Counted from the first letter of the stretch, positions 37,052-46,582 are shown. The stretch: DNA of 64,000 nucleotides from Pseudomonas brassicacearum (GCF_000585995.1 NZ_CP007410.1:1081430-1145429), one strand, 5' to 3'. Notes: generated by a model from the sequence alone, not told the origin. Made by a program: numbers and translations.

Positions 37052-37082
37052 TTTGTTCCTGGCTTGCGCTCACCGCGATGAT

Positions 37083-37904
37083 CTAATGATCAAGATTGTC
37101 CCGGATTTGCTGAGCTGATCCCGGACTCGCCTCATAGCCCATTCGCCAACTCACGGCCCGGGTCGCCGCCAGCAGGCGTTGCGCCGCCGGACCGTGCTCG
37201 TCGGCATGGAACAGCGAGGTCGGGCCAACGATGGTCATGACCGCCGTTACTTGGCCGACGGCATTGAATACCGGGGCGGACAGGGCATCCACCCCCGGCA
37301 TCAGCAAGCCATGCACGTGATGCAGGCCGCGACTGCGGATCTGCTCGCACAGGGCGGCATAGACCGTGTCGTCGGCCAGGGCATGGCTGCTGGTGCTGTT
37401 CACTTCCTGCACGCGTAACTCGATCGTCTCGCGCTCTGGCAGGTAGGCGCTGAAGACCAGCCCCGTGGATGAGCTGAGCAGCGGCAGTACCGAGCCCAGT
37501 TGCGTCACCACGGTCACGGCCCGCACAGCGGGCTCGATACGCACCACGGTCGCGCCGTGATTCCCCCACACCGCGAGGAAACAGGTTTCGTTCAGATCGT
37601 CGCGCAACTCGGCCAAGGGCAGTGCCGCCACTTGCAACACGTCCATGCCGTTCAATGCGGCCAGGCCAACGCGCAGGGCCTCGCGGCCCAGACCGTAGTG
37701 GTTGGTGGCGGTGTTCTGTTCGGCAAAACCGCTGGCGATCAAGGCCTGCAGGTAGCGATGAACCTTGCTCGCCGGCATTTGCACGTGTTCGGCCAGGCGC
37801 GACAGCGACGTGGAGGGCGACAGCTCGGCCAGGGCCTTGAGGATGTCGGTGCCGACTTCGGCCGAGCGGACTTTCTGTTTACCGTTGTTGGGCGGGTTTT
37901 CCAT
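37083..37904 (-). CDS. hmgR: IclR-family repressor of homogentisate catabolism (HmgR)
   Basis: A 273 aa IclR-type repressor that, in P. putida, releases the hmg promoter when homogentisate binds. The winged HTH covers about residues 12-75 (DILKALAELSPSTSLSRLAE, MPASKVHRYLQAL) and the effector-binding domain about 90-255 (SSSTGLVFSAYLPE, GVDALSAPVFNAVGQ). It is divergent from hmgA, with a matching palindromic operator in between. Assignment rests on family plus position. Confidence 0.9.
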   Translation of the reverse strand: MENPPNNGKQKVRSAEVGTDILKALAELSPSTSLSRLAEHVQMPASKVHRYLQALIASGFAEQNTATNHYGLGREALRVGLAALNGMDVLQVAALPLAELRDDLNETCFLAVWGNHGATVVRIEPAVRAVTVVTQLGSVLPLLSSSTGLVFSAYLPERETIELRVQEVNSTSSHALADDTVYAALCEQIRSRGLHHVHGLLMPGVDALSAPVFNAVGQVTAVMTIVGPTSLFHADEHGPAAQRLLAATRAVSWRMGYEASPGSAQQIRDNLDH

Positions 37905-37965
37905 GGAAGCGCAGGGTCCAGAGGCGAGTGGGCGTCTTTATAGCTTGACGGTCGCTGTCGAGCAA

Positions 37966-37991
37966 ATTACGTTATGCGTAATTGAATTACG
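37966..37991. promoter_or_regulatory. HmgR operator: 17-bp palindrome plus an extra half-site
   Basis: ATTACGTTATGCGTAAT (37966-37982) is a perfect ATTACG-N5-CGTAAT palindrome, and a third ATTACG follows at 37986-37991. It lies between hmgR and hmgA. A 17-bp palindromic HmgR site is known from P. putida. Confidence 0.75.
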
Positions 37992-38067
37992 ATAAAAATA
38001 ACCCAGTGCGCCTCACGCTCCTCCATAGGGCGACGGGCCGCACTCAGTCCTGTGTTCAGGAGGCTCC

Positions 38068-39372
38068 ATGCACCTCGACTCCACGGCGTCGGATCTGGCT
38101 TACCAATCCGGTTTCGGCAACGAGTTCGCCAGCGAAGCACTGCCCGGCGCACTGCCGGTCGGCCAGAACTCCCCGCAAAAAGCCCCGTACGGTCTCTACA
38201 CTGAGTTGTTCTCCGGTACCGCGTTCACCATGGCCCGCAGCGAAGCGCGGCGTACCTGGCTGTATCGCATCCGGCCGTCGGCCAATCACCCGGTCTTCGT
38301 CAAGCTTGAGCGGCAGATGGCCGGCGGTCCGTTGGGTGAGGTCACGCCCAATCGCCTGCGTTGGAACCCGCTGGACATTCCCGCCGAACCGACCGATTTC
38401 ATCGACGGACTGGTTCGCATGGCGGCCAATGCCGGCTCGGACAAACCGGCCGGCATCAGCATTTACCACTACCGCGCCAACCGTTCCATGGAGCGGGTGT
38501 TCTTCAATGCCGACGGGGAATGGCTGATCGTGCCGCAACTGGGACGGCTGCGAATCGCCACCGAACTGGGCGTGCTGGAATTGGCACCGCTGGAGATTGC
38601 CCTGCTGCCCCGGGGCTTGAAGTTTCGCGTCGAACTGCTCGACCCGCAGGCCCGCGGTTACCTCGCTGAAAACCATGGTGCACCGCTGCGCCTGCCGGAC
38701 CTCGGGCCCATCGGCAGCAATGGCCTGGCCAACCCGCGAGATTTCCTGACACCGGTCGCTCATTACGAAAACCTCGCCCAGCCGACCACGCTGGTGCAGA
38801 AGTTCCTCGGCGAGTTGTGGGGCTGTGAACTGGATCATTCGCCGCTTGACGTGGTGGCCTGGCACGGCAACAACGTGCCGTACAAATACGACCTGCGCCG
38901 TTTCAACACCCTCGGCACGGTCAGCTTCGACCACCCGGACCCGTCGATTTTCACCGTATTGACCTCGCCCACCAGCGTCCACGGCCTGGCCAACCTCGAC
39001 TTCGTGATCTTCCCGCCGCGCTGGATGGTGGCGGAAAACACCTTCCGTCCACCGTGGTTCCACCGCAACCTGATGAACGAATTCATGGGCCTGATCCAGG
39101 GCGCCTACGATGCCAAGGCCGAAGGTTTCCTGCCCGGCGGTGCCTCCCTGCACAGTTGCATGAGTGCCCATGGCCCGGACGGCGAAACCTGCACCAAGGC
39201 GATCAATGCCCAGCTGGCGCCTGCGAAAATCGACAACACCATGGCCTTCATGTTCGAGACCAGCCAGGTCCTGCGCCCGAGCCGTTTCGCCCTGGACTGC
39301 CCGCAACTGCAAACCGACTACGATGCTTGTTGGGCCTCGCTGCCTGTCACGTTCGACCCGACCCGGAGATAA
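38068..39372 (+). CDS. hmgA: homogentisate 1,2-dioxygenase
   Basis: Non-haem Fe(II) dioxygenase opening the ring of homogentisate to maleylacetoacetate, the central step of phenylalanine and tyrosine breakdown. The 434 aa length is typical. Conserved segments are [19 protein letters not shown] at the N-terminus and the iron/substrate region [20 protein letters not shown], with [18 protein letters not shown] (iron-binding His and Glu about residues 330-340). Start preceded by CAGGAGGCTCC. First gene of hmgA-fahA-maiA. Confidence 0.96.
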   Translation: MHLDSTASDLAYQSGFGNEFASEALPGALPVGQNSPQKAPYGLYTELFSGTAFTMARSEARRTWLYRIRPSANHPVFVKLERQMAGGPLGEVTPNRLRWNPLDIPAEPTDFIDGLVRMAANAGSDKPAGISIYHYRANRSMERVFFNADGEWLIVPQLGRLRIATELGVLELAPLEIALLPRGLKFRVELLDPQARGYLAENHGAPLRLPDLGPIGSNGLANPRDFLTPVAHYENLAQPTTLVQKFLGELWGCELDHSPLDVVAWHGNNVPYKYDLRRFNTLGTVSFDHPDPSIFTVLTSPTSVHGLANLDFVIFPPRWMVAENTFRPPWFHRNLMNEFMGLIQGAYDAKAEGFLPGGASLHSCMSAHGPDGETCTKAINAQLAPAKIDNTMAFMFETSQVLRPSRFALDCPQLQTDYDACWASLPVTFDPTRR

Positions 39373-39375
39373 TTC

Positions 39376-40680
39376 ATGACTCAAGTTTCCCCTGCCCGTA
39401 GCTGGGTTGCCTCCGCCAACGGCCATGCCGATTTCCCACTGCAAAACCTGCCGCTGGGAATCTTCAGCATCGATGGCGGTGCCCCGCGCAGCGGCGTGGC
39501 GATCGGCGAGCGGATTTTCGATTTACCAGCTGCGCTGCAAGCGGGCCTGTTTGACGGTGCGGCGCGTGAAGCCGTCGCAGCCATGCAGGGCGGCCAGTTG
39601 AACGCGTTCTTCGACCTGGGACGCGCCGCCCGGGTGGCCTTGCGTGAACGGTTGCTGGAGTTGCTGCGCGAAGACAGTCCGCTGCGGGGCAAGATCGAAG
39701 CCCTGGGCGCGAAACTGCTGCCCCTGGCGAGCGATTGCCAGATGCACCTGCCGGCGAAGATCAACGACTACACCGACTTCTACGTCGGTATCGAGCACGC
39801 ACAAAATGTCGGTAAGCTGTTCCGTCCCGACAATCCATTGTTGCCCAATTACAAATACGTACCCATCGGTTACCACGGCCGTGCCTCGACCATTCGCCCG
39901 TCCGGCACCGATGTGCGCCGTCCCAAGGGCCAGACCCTGCCGGCCGGCCAGACCGAGCCGACTTTCGGCCCGTGTGCGCGGCTGGACTATGAGCTGGAAT
40001 TGGGCATCTGGATCGGCAAGGGCAACGCCCTGGGCGAACCCATCGCCATCGGCGATGCCGCCGAGCACATCGGCGGTTTCTGCCTGCTCAACGACTGGTC
40101 GGCCCGGGATATCCAGGCCTGGGAATACCAGCCGCTGGGGCCCTTTTTGTCGAAGAGTTTCCTGACCAGTATTTCGCCATGGGTCGTGACGGCCGAAGCC
40201 CTCGAACCGTTCCGCCGTCCTCAACCGGCACGCCCGGAAGGCGATCCGCAGCCGCTGCCGTATTTGCTGGACAAGCGTGACCAGGCCGCCGGGGCATTCG
40301 ATATCGAGCTGGAAGTCCTGCTGCTGACCGAAACCATGCGCGAGCAGAATCTGCCGGCCCATCGGCTGACCCTGAGCAACACCCAGTACATGTACTGGAC
40401 CGTGGCCCAAATGGTCGCCCACCACAGCGTCAATGGCTGCCAGTTGCAAGCCGGTGATCTGTTTGGTTCGGGGACTTTGTCGGGACCTGAAAACGGCCAG
40501 TTTGGCAGCCTGCTGGAAATCACCGAGGGCGGTAAAACGCCGATCGAACTGGCTTCTGGCGAAGTTCGTAAATTCCTCGAAGACGGCGACGAAATCATCC
40601 TGCGGGCCCGTTGCCGCGGGGAGGGCGTCACGTCCATCGGCTTCGGCGAATGCCGGGGCAAGATCCTGCCGGCGCGTTGA
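39376..40680 (+). CDS. fahA: fumarylacetoacetase
   Basis: Hydrolyses fumarylacetoacetate to fumarate and acetoacetate, the last step of the homogentisate route (also called HmgB). The 434 aa protein has an N-terminal SH3-like domain and the FAH catalytic domain. Metal and substrate motifs are KINDYTDFYVGIEHA (about residue 126), FGPCARLDYELELGIWIGKG, LLNDWSARDIQAWEYQPLG and GSGTLSGPENGQFGSLLE. Only 3 bp separate it from hmgA, indicating one transcript. Confidence 0.96.
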   Translation: MTQVSPARSWVASANGHADFPLQNLPLGIFSIDGGAPRSGVAIGERIFDLPAALQAGLFDGAAREAVAAMQGGQLNAFFDLGRAARVALRERLLELLREDSPLRGKIEALGAKLLPLASDCQMHLPAKINDYTDFYVGIEHAQNVGKLFRPDNPLLPNYKYVPIGYHGRASTIRPSGTDVRRPKGQTLPAGQTEPTFGPCARLDYELELGIWIGKGNALGEPIAIGDAAEHIGGFCLLNDWSARDIQAWEYQPLGPFLSKSFLTSISPWVVTAEALEPFRRPQPARPEGDPQPLPYLLDKRDQAAGAFDIELEVLLLTETMREQNLPAHRLTLSNTQYMYWTVAQMVAHHSVNGCQLQAGDLFGSGTLSGPENGQFGSLLEITEGGKTPIELASGEVRKFLEDGDEIILRARCRGEGVTSIGFGECRGKILPAR

Positions 40681-40690
40681 GGGTCAGGGC

Positions 40691-41326
40691 ATGGAACTCT
40701 ATACCTATTACCGTTCCACCTCTTCCTACCGGGTGCGCATTGCGCTGGCGCTCAAGGGCCTGGATTACCAGGCCCTGCCGGTCAACCTGATCGCTGTGCC
40801 TGGGGGCGAGCATCGCCAGCCGGCCTACTTGGCGATCAACCCCCAGGGTCGTGTACCGGCACTGCGCACCGATGAGGGGGCGTTGCTGGTGCAATCACCC
40901 GCCATCATCGAATACCTGGAGGAACGTTATCCACAGGTGCCGCTGCTCAGCGCGGACTTGGCGGTTCGCGCCCATGAGCGAGGCGTCGCGGCGTTGATCG
41001 GTTGCGATGTCCATCCGCTGCACAACGTCAGCGTGCTCAACAAACTGCGCCAGTGGGGTCACGATGAAACCCAGGTGACGGAGTGGATCGGGCACTGGAT
41101 CAGCCAGGGGCTGGCGGCGGTGGAGCAGTTGATTGGCGATGAGGGTTATTGCTTCGGTGCCGCACCAGGGTTGGCAGACGTTTACCTGATCCCGCAGTTG
41201 TACGCGGCCGAGCGGTTCAATGTGTCTTTGCAAACGTATCCACGGATTCGTCGGGCTGCGGCATTGGCGGCTGGGCATTCGGCCTTCCAAAAGGCACACC
41301 CGGCGAATCAGCCGGATACCCCCTGA
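40691..41326 (+). CDS. maiA: maleylacetoacetate isomerase (zeta-class GST)
   Basis: Glutathione-dependent cis-trans isomerase that turns maleylacetoacetate into fumarylacetoacetate (also called HmgC). The 211 aa protein has the zeta-class signature RSTSSYRVRIAL (SSxS at about residues 9-12) and the glutathione-site QSPAIIEYLEE. The ATG at 40691 is chosen for this N-terminus; the long in-frame extension to 40433 lies within fahA in another frame. It ends the hmg operon, 10 bp after fahA. Confidence 0.95.
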   Translation: MELYTYYRSTSSYRVRIALALKGLDYQALPVNLIAVPGGEHRQPAYLAINPQGRVPALRTDEGALLVQSPAIIEYLEERYPQVPLLSADLAVRAHERGVAALIGCDVHPLHNVSVLNKLRQWGHDETQVTEWIGHWISQGLAAVEQLIGDEGYCFGAAPGLADVYLIPQLYAAERFNVSLQTYPRIRRAAALAAGHSAFQKAHPANQPDTP

Positions 41327-41361
41327 CGGCTTCACACGGTTCTGAAAACCAGGTGATCCCA

Positions 41362-41457
41362 TGTGGCGAGGGAGCTTGCTCCCGCTCGGTTGCGCAGCAA
41401 CCGCAAAAAAGCTTGGGGCCGCTTCGCGTCCCAGCGGGAGCAAGCTCCCTCGCCACA
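41362..41457. repeat. paired REP palindromes, GCGAGGGAGCTTGCTCCCGC family
   Basis: Intact copy of the family found at 2.1, 50.9 and 54.6 kb, and the best template for the pair split by the IS at 28-29.5 kb. Lies between convergent maiA and the SirB1-like gene. Confidence 0.85.
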
Positions 41458-41488
41458 GGGGGCCGTCATAGGGTCTAAGTTCATCTGT

Positions 41489-42292
41489 TCAATGCACCAC
41501 CGAATTCGGCGGCAAATGGCCCAATCGCTCCGTCAGCCGGATTCGCTGGATCGGGTCGTCGCTGAGCATCAGGGCATGTTCCAGGTCGAAGCGTTCGGCA
41601 TTGGGGCAATCGAGCCGCTGGTACAGGCTGGCGCGGGCCAGATAATCGGCGGCGCTGGCATTGCCCAGTTCCAGCACGCGTTCGGCGTCGATAAGCGCCG
41701 CAATGTAATCGTCGTTCGACAGGTGCAGTTGACGGAGATTGCGCGACAGGCGCTGGAGCATCTGCGCTGGTTCGGCGGTGACCAGGTGCTCGGCCTTGAG
41801 CGGCATGTTCGCGCCGTATTGGCGTTGCAGCAGTTCGCGACAGTCATTGGGGTACAGCCGACGACCACCGCACGGGTCGAGTAGATGGTCGGCGCCGGGC
41901 ACTCGCAGCAGGAAATGGCCGGGAAAATTGACGCCGACCATCGGAATTTCCAGGCATCGGGCCAATTCCAGGGCAATCAGGCCCAGCGCCAGGGGTTGGC
42001 CGCGTTTGCGCGCCAGCACTTGGTTGAGCAGCGCCGCACGCGGGCGCAGAGGTGTGAAATCGTCCTGGGCAAACCCCAGGTCATTGAGGCGCCGCAACAG
42101 CGGTTGGCCCAGTTCGCTCACAGGCAGCATCGGCAGGCCATGGCTGACCCGTTGCTGCAGATCCTTGAAATCCTTCAGCAAGGTCGGTACGTCCGCGTCG
42201 CGTTCATGTTCGGCAGCGATCCATAACGCCGCTTCGAACAGTGCCGGTGGCGAGCGGTGAAGACAGTCAAAAAAGGCTTGGCGCGGTTTCAT
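41489..42292 (-). CDS. SirB1-family transglutaminase-like/TPR protein
   Basis: A 267 aa protein with a transglutaminase-like core (about residues 35-150; RKRGQPLALGLIALELARCL and MVGVNFPGHFLLRVPG) and TPR-type helices at the C-terminus. The Cys of the transglutaminase triad is not obvious, as usual in this family, whose function is unknown. ATG at 42292 follows CCGGAGAGTTTG, a good ribosome-binding site, so the TTG one codon upstream is rejected. Confidence 0.85.
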   Translation of the reverse strand: MKPRQAFFDCLHRSPPALFEAALWIAAEHERDADVPTLLKDFKDLQQRVSHGLPMLPVSELGQPLLRRLNDLGFAQDDFTPLRPRAALLNQVLARKRGQPLALGLIALELARCLEIPMVGVNFPGHFLLRVPGADHLLDPCGGRRLYPNDCRELLQRQYGANMPLKAEHLVTAEPAQMLQRLSRNLRQLHLSNDDYIAALIDAERVLELGNASAADYLARASLYQRLDCPNAERFDLEHALMLSDDPIQRIRLTERLGHLPPNSVVH

Positions 42293-42478
42293 CAAACTCT
42301 CCGGGCTATGCCCCGTTTTAGCTCTGCCATGGACTTTCGTCCAGTCTCGGACAGACCCAGTTACAGGTTATGCCGAAAAAGACGGACGACCTTGGCGACT
42401 TATTCCGGCGTGCTCCAGCAAATTTCGACTGCACGCCTATACTGGCGAAACAAACAAAAGTGATTCGGGAGCCTTACG

Positions 42479-43498
42479 ATGTTTGCTCTCATGCAAAGCT
42501 CCCGCCTTGAATCGCTGCACCTAAGCGTAGACCCGGCGACCGGGTTGAAGGCGGTGATTGCCATTCATTGCAGCCGTCCGGGGCCCGCCCTGGGAGGCTG
42601 TCGTTACCTTGCCTACCCCGACGACGAAAGTGCCGTGGTCGACGCCGTGCGCCTGGCCCAGGGCATGAGCTACAAGGCTGCCCTGGCCGGCTTGCCGGTG
42701 GGTGGCGGGGTCGCGGTGATCATGCGTCCGGCCCATGTCGAAAGCCGGGCCGCGCTGTTCGAAGCCTTTGGTCGCTGCATCGAGCAATTGGACGGTCGCT
42801 ACATCACCGCCATCGACAGCGGCACCTCGGTGGCCGACATGGATTGCATCGCCCAGCAGACCCGTCATGTCACCAGCACCACGGCCTCGGGAGACCCGGC
42901 GCCCCATGCGGCGATGGGGGTATTTGCCGGCATTCGTGCCACGGCCATGGCCCGTCTGGGTAGCGATAACCTGGAAAGCCTGCGGGTCGCGATCCAGGGG
43001 CTGGGCAACGTCGGTTACGCCTTGGCCGAACAGTTGCACGCGGCGGGCGCGGAGTTGCTGGTCAGCGACATCGACCCTGGCAAGGTGCAACTGGCGATGG
43101 AGCAACTGGGCGCTCATCCGATCGCCAACGATGCGTTGCTCAGCACACCCTGCGACATCCTCGCCCCCTGTGGGTTGGGCGGTGTGCTCAACAGCCACAG
43201 CGTGGCGCAACTGCGCTGCTCGGCCGTTGCCGGTTCTGCCCATAACCAGTTGAGCAGTCTGCAAGTGGCCGATCAACTGGAACGGCGCGGGATACTGTAT
43301 GCGCCGGACTACGTGATCAACTCCGGCGGCCTGATCTACGTGGCCCTCAAGCATCGTGGCGAAGAGTTGCCAACCATCACGGCGCACCTGTCCAAGATCG
43401 GCGCGCGGCTCACGGAAGTCTTCGCCCATGCCCAGGCGGAAAAACGCTCACCGGCCCGGGTAGCCGATGAGTTGGCGGAGCGTTTGTTGTACCGATAA
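42479..43498 (+). CDS. leucine dehydrogenase homologue with the catalytic lysine replaced
   Basis: A 339 aa member of the Glu/Leu/Phe/Val dehydrogenase family. The NAD-binding loop QGLGNVGYALAEQL, APDYVINSGGLI and GSAHNQL match leucine dehydrogenase. The substrate-binding lysine is present (Lys66, GMSYKAA), but the catalytic lysine of the GGGK motif is Val78 (PVGGGVAVIM), while the acid in AIDSGTS is kept. The family needs this lysine for amino-acid deamination, so the protein may be inactive as a dehydrogenase or have another role. The codon is GTC and the frame is otherwise intact. No branched-chain operon is adjacent. Confidence 0.85.
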   Translation: MFALMQSSRLESLHLSVDPATGLKAVIAIHCSRPGPALGGCRYLAYPDDESAVVDAVRLAQGMSYKAALAGLPVGGGVAVIMRPAHVESRAALFEAFGRCIEQLDGRYITAIDSGTSVADMDCIAQQTRHVTSTTASGDPAPHAAMGVFAGIRATAMARLGSDNLESLRVAIQGLGNVGYALAEQLHAAGAELLVSDIDPGKVQLAMEQLGAHPIANDALLSTPCDILAPCGLGGVLNSHSVAQLRCSAVAGSAHNQLSSLQVADQLERRGILYAPDYVINSGGLIYVALKHRGEELPTITAHLSKIGARLTEVFAHAQAEKRSPARVADELAERLLYR

Positions 43499-43506
43499 AA
43501 ATGGCC

Positions 43507-43561
43507 GCCTTCGCCAGTCGCTATCCTCTAGTTGCAGACGCCTGTGGGCGCTGGCGAAGGC
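43507..43561. terminator. possible shared terminator hairpin between convergent genes
   Basis: GCCTTCGCCAG and CTGGCGAAGGC are perfect complements 33 bases apart, filling the 69 bp between the dehydrogenase and benE stops. No T tract, so a REP-like hairpin is an alternative. Confidence 0.45.
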
Positions 43562-43567
43562 GAGCGA

Positions 43568-44773
43568 TCAGGGGCGTCCACCCTCGGCGATGACGGTGGT
43601 TTTGTTTTCCCGGGTGTAGGTCAGCACGAAATGCGCCACGAGCCCGAATATCAGCCCCCAGAACGCCGCGGCCAAGCCCAGGAAACTCATACCCGAGGCC
43701 GTCACCAGGAAGGTGAGCAATGCGGCTTCCCGTTGTTTCTCGTCGGCCATGGCGCCGGTCAGCCCGGCACTGATCGCACCGAACAAGGCCAGGCCGGCAA
43801 GGGATGCGATCAGCTCTTTGGGCAGCGCGGAAAACACCGAGGCCAGGGTGGCGCCGAAGGTGCCCATCAAAATGTAGAACACCCCGCAGGCGATCCCGGC
43901 GATGTAGCGTCTGTCTCGGTTCTCGTGGGCTTCGCGGCCAGTGCAGATCGCTGCGGTAATGGCTGCCAGGTTAAAACCGTGGGATCCGAAGGGAGCCATC
44001 AAGACCGAGCCAAGCGCGGTGACTGAAATGATCGAGCGCGCTGGCGTGTTGTAACCCGAGGTGCGCAACACCGCCATGCCCGGCACGTGTTGGCCGGTCA
44101 AGGTCACCAGCGCCAGTGGCAAGCCAATGTTGATGATCGCGTGCCAGCTCCATTCCGGGGCGATAAAGACCGGGTGGGCCACTGCGACGGTGATCGAGCT
44201 GCTGTTGAGCTCACCGAACGAGGCGGCCACCGCACAACCGACGATCAGTACCGACAAAATCGCATAGCGTGGCGAAAAGCGCTTGAACACCAGGTAAGCG
44301 GCGATCATCGCCAGCACCAGCGCCGGTTGCAGCTTGATGGACGTGAACAGCTCGGCGCCGAAGCGGAACAGGATGCCTGCAAGCATGGCGGCGGCAATGG
44401 CCTTGGGCAGGCGGTTCATCAGTTTGTCGAAGGCTCCGGACAAACCGACCACGGCGATGATCACTGACGCCACCACGTAGGCGCCGATGGCCTGGGGCAG
44501 CGTGACGTTGGGCAGCATCGACACCAGCAACGCAGCGCCCGGTGTCGACCACGCCGTAATCACGGGGACACGCAGGCGCCAGCTCAGGAGCAGGCCGGTG
44601 ATCCCGCTGCCGATGGAGATCGCCCAGATCCACGAAGACACCACGTCGTTAGGCAGGTGTGCTTCCTTGGCTGCCTGAAATACGATGATGAGCGGGCCGG
44701 CGTAGGAAATGATCACGGCGATAAGGCCCGCAATGACCGCTGACAGCGATAGATCCTTTCTGAGTGTGTCCAT
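43568..44773 (-). CDS. BenE-family benzoate/H+ symporter
   Basis: A 401 aa inner-membrane protein with about 12 hydrophobic segments. The BenE family (PF03594) covers proton-driven benzoate uptake; signature parts are ITAWSTPGAALL (about residue 72), HGFNLAAITAAICTG and LAGLALFGAISAGL. No benzoate dioxygenase or cat genes are in the window, so the substrate is unproven and may be another aromatic acid. It is divergent from a MocR-type regulator, which probably controls it. Confidence 0.88.
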   Translation of the reverse strand: MDTLRKDLSLSAVIAGLIAVIISYAGPLIIVFQAAKEAHLPNDVVSSWIWAISIGSGITGLLLSWRLRVPVITAWSTPGAALLVSMLPNVTLPQAIGAYVVASVIIAVVGLSGAFDKLMNRLPKAIAAAMLAGILFRFGAELFTSIKLQPALVLAMIAAYLVFKRFSPRYAILSVLIVGCAVAASFGELNSSSITVAVAHPVFIAPEWSWHAIINIGLPLALVTLTGQHVPGMAVLRTSGYNTPARSIISVTALGSVLMAPFGSHGFNLAAITAAICTGREAHENRDRRYIAGIACGVFYILMGTFGATLASVFSALPKELIASLAGLALFGAISAGLTGAMADEKQREAALLTFLVTASGMSFLGLAAAFWGLIFGLVAHFVLTYTRENKTTVIAEGGRP

Positions 44774-45116
44774 GATGTCTCGACTTGGCGCGGCAAGGGC
44801 GCGCAGTGATCAGGAGGAATGAGTCGATTGATTCGATTCGCTAGCAGTGTATTTGAAATAATTGAGTTGATTCAATGAGTGATTTGCTTGTGCGAAATAT
44901 TTTTTGCGGGTTGACCTCTGTTTTCCTGGTTTAGTTGGCTTAATTTGCTGATTTTTAATCATAAAAATTATCTGTTTGGCGCTGACTGATTAGGCTTAGG
45001 CATTTCTTTGATCGACTCAATCGACTCAATTTTTGAGCCTGATCGATTTATTAGGGACCTAACCTCCATGTGATATGCTCGGATACTCATCATTTCTACG
45101 ATGGCAGAGATCATTC
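44774..45116. promoter_or_regulatory. AT-rich 343-bp divergent promoter region with repeated TCGACTCAA-type motifs
   Basis: Contains a tandem repeat TCGACTCAATCGACTCAA (45012-45029, two perfect 9-mers), TTGAGTTGATTCAA at 44862-44875, and GAGTCGATTGATTCGATTCG at 44821-44840. The same core occurs in both orientations. MocR regulators typically bind direct repeats, so these are candidate operators for the benE/MocR pair. Confidence 0.5.
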
Positions 45117-46505
45117 ATGTGGGTCCCCCAGCTAAGCGAGCTCAACCAGCCGATGTATTTGTCGATTGCCGATGCGTTGGCGCGCGATATCAGCAACGGG
45201 GTGTTGAACGAAGGTGATCGCCTGCCGACGTTGCGAGAGCTGGCCACCACCCTGAATGTCACGCCGGGCACCATCAGCCGGGCCTATAGCGAAGCCCATC
45301 GGCGTCGCCTGGTGCAGGGGGAAGTGGGGCGGGGTACTTATGTGCTCAATCAGAAGTCGCCTGAGTTGTCGGCGAGCAATAGCGCCGCGTCGCTGAATCT
45401 GGGGCAATCCGAATTACTCGATCTTTCAATCATCAAGCCTTCCAGCGAAACCTTGGAGTATTGGTTGCGCGACGCGCTGGTGGGCATGGCCAAAAGCACT
45501 GATTTCGCTCGCGCCCTCGATTACGCACCGGATGGCGGGCACCCGGCGCATCGCGAGGCGGGAGCGCAATGGTTGCGTCATTCATTGCCCGACGCACAAT
45601 GGCAGCAAGTGGTGATTACCGCCGGGGCCCAGCATGGCTTGATGGTCGCGATGAGCGCCCTGACCAACGCCGGCGACCTGGTGCTTTGCGAGGCGCTTTG
45701 TTACCCCGGCATCATTTCCCTGGCCCATGGCCTTGAGCGCCGCCTGCGTGGCGTGCCAATGGATGACGAAGGGATCATTCCCGAAGCCTTGCGCGAACTG
45801 TGCCTGCGAGAAAAGCCGGCGATGCTGGTCTGCGTGGCGACCTGCCAGAATCCGACGGCGGCGATCATGTCGCAAAAACGCCGGGCCCAGATCGCGGCGC
45901 TTGCCGAGGAGTTCGACTTCATCATCCTGGACGATGATATTTATGGTTTCCTCGCCACCGATCCGTCGATCAAACCGCTCTCGGCCTTTGCGCCGGATCG
46001 TTCGGTGTACCTGACCAGCTTGTCGAAGTCGGTCATGCCGGCGCTTCGCATCGGCTATCTCTATAGCCCGCCGAAACTGCTCTCACGGCTGGCCTCGATG
46101 GTGCGCAGCAGCGTCTGGATGCCTTCGCCGTTGACTGCGCAACTGGCCAGCAATGTAATCACCGAAGGCCTGGACAAAAAACTGGTCCGCATCCAACGCA
46201 ACGAAGCCGCCGGACGGCAAGCCATTGCCCGGGAAATATTTGCCAATGTCGAGTTCAAGGCCCAGCCTCATGCGTATCACGTCTGGTTGACGTTGCCCGA
46301 GCCATGGACCAGCGACGAATTCACCATGCTGGCTAGGGCCAACGGCGTACTGGTGCTCAGTGGTACCCAGTTTCAGGCTGAGCGGTCCGGGAGCACCCGC
46401 TGCGTGCGGCTGGTGTTGATGTCGCCCACCAGCCAGGACGAACTGCGCTTCGCCCTGACCAAGCTGGCCAGCCTGATCGATTCCGATCCACGCCGTTACT
46501 ATTAA
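45117..46505 (+). CDS. MocR-type transcriptional regulator (GntR HTH plus aminotransferase domain)
   Basis: A 462 aa PLP-dependent regulator. The N-terminal GntR winged HTH (about residues 10-80) shows LPTLRELATTLNVTPGTISR. A fold-type I aminotransferase-like domain follows, with the PLP-lysine segment YLTSLSKSVMPALRIGY. Such proteins sense an amino compound or PLP. ATG 45117 is preferred to an upstream start at 45075 because the HTH domain begins just after it. Divergent from benE; its operators are probably the TCGACTCAA repeats. Confidence 0.88.
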   Translation: MWVPQLSELNQPMYLSIADALARDISNGVLNEGDRLPTLRELATTLNVTPGTISRAYSEAHRRRLVQGEVGRGTYVLNQKSPELSASNSAASLNLGQSELLDLSIIKPSSETLEYWLRDALVGMAKSTDFARALDYAPDGGHPAHREAGAQWLRHSLPDAQWQQVVITAGAQHGLMVAMSALTNAGDLVLCEALCYPGIISLAHGLERRLRGVPMDDEGIIPEALRELCLREKPAMLVCVATCQNPTAAIMSQKRRAQIAALAEEFDFIILDDDIYGFLATDPSIKPLSAFAPDRSVYLTSLSKSVMPALRIGYLYSPPKLLSRLASMVRSSVWMPSPLTAQLASNVITEGLDKKLVRIQRNEAAGRQAIAREIFANVEFKAQPHAYHVWLTLPEPWTSDEFTMLARANGVLVLSGTQFQAERSGSTRCVRLVLMSPTSQDELRFALTKLASLIDSDPRRYY

Positions 46506-46580
46506 AAAAAGATCGCAGCCTGCGGCGGCTTCCACAAGGTGCATTCCCTGTTAGAAGCCGCCGCAGGCTGCGATCTTTTT
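46505..46580. terminator. long hairpin repeat AAAAAGATCGCAGCCTGCGG, bidirectional terminator
   Basis: AAAAAGATCGCAGCCTGCGG and its exact inverse, ending CGCAGGCTGCGATCTTTTT, flank a 20-base loop. The T/A tracts at both ends serve both convergent genes (the MocR regulator and yebG). The sequence is a dispersed Pseudomonas repeat distinct from the REP families. Confidence 0.85.
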
Positions 46581-46582
46581 GG

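Noticed and set aside
43568..44773. Assigning the transporter as a true benzoate uptake gene (benE) within a ben operon
   Set aside because: No benABCD or cat genes in the window, so only the family is claimed.
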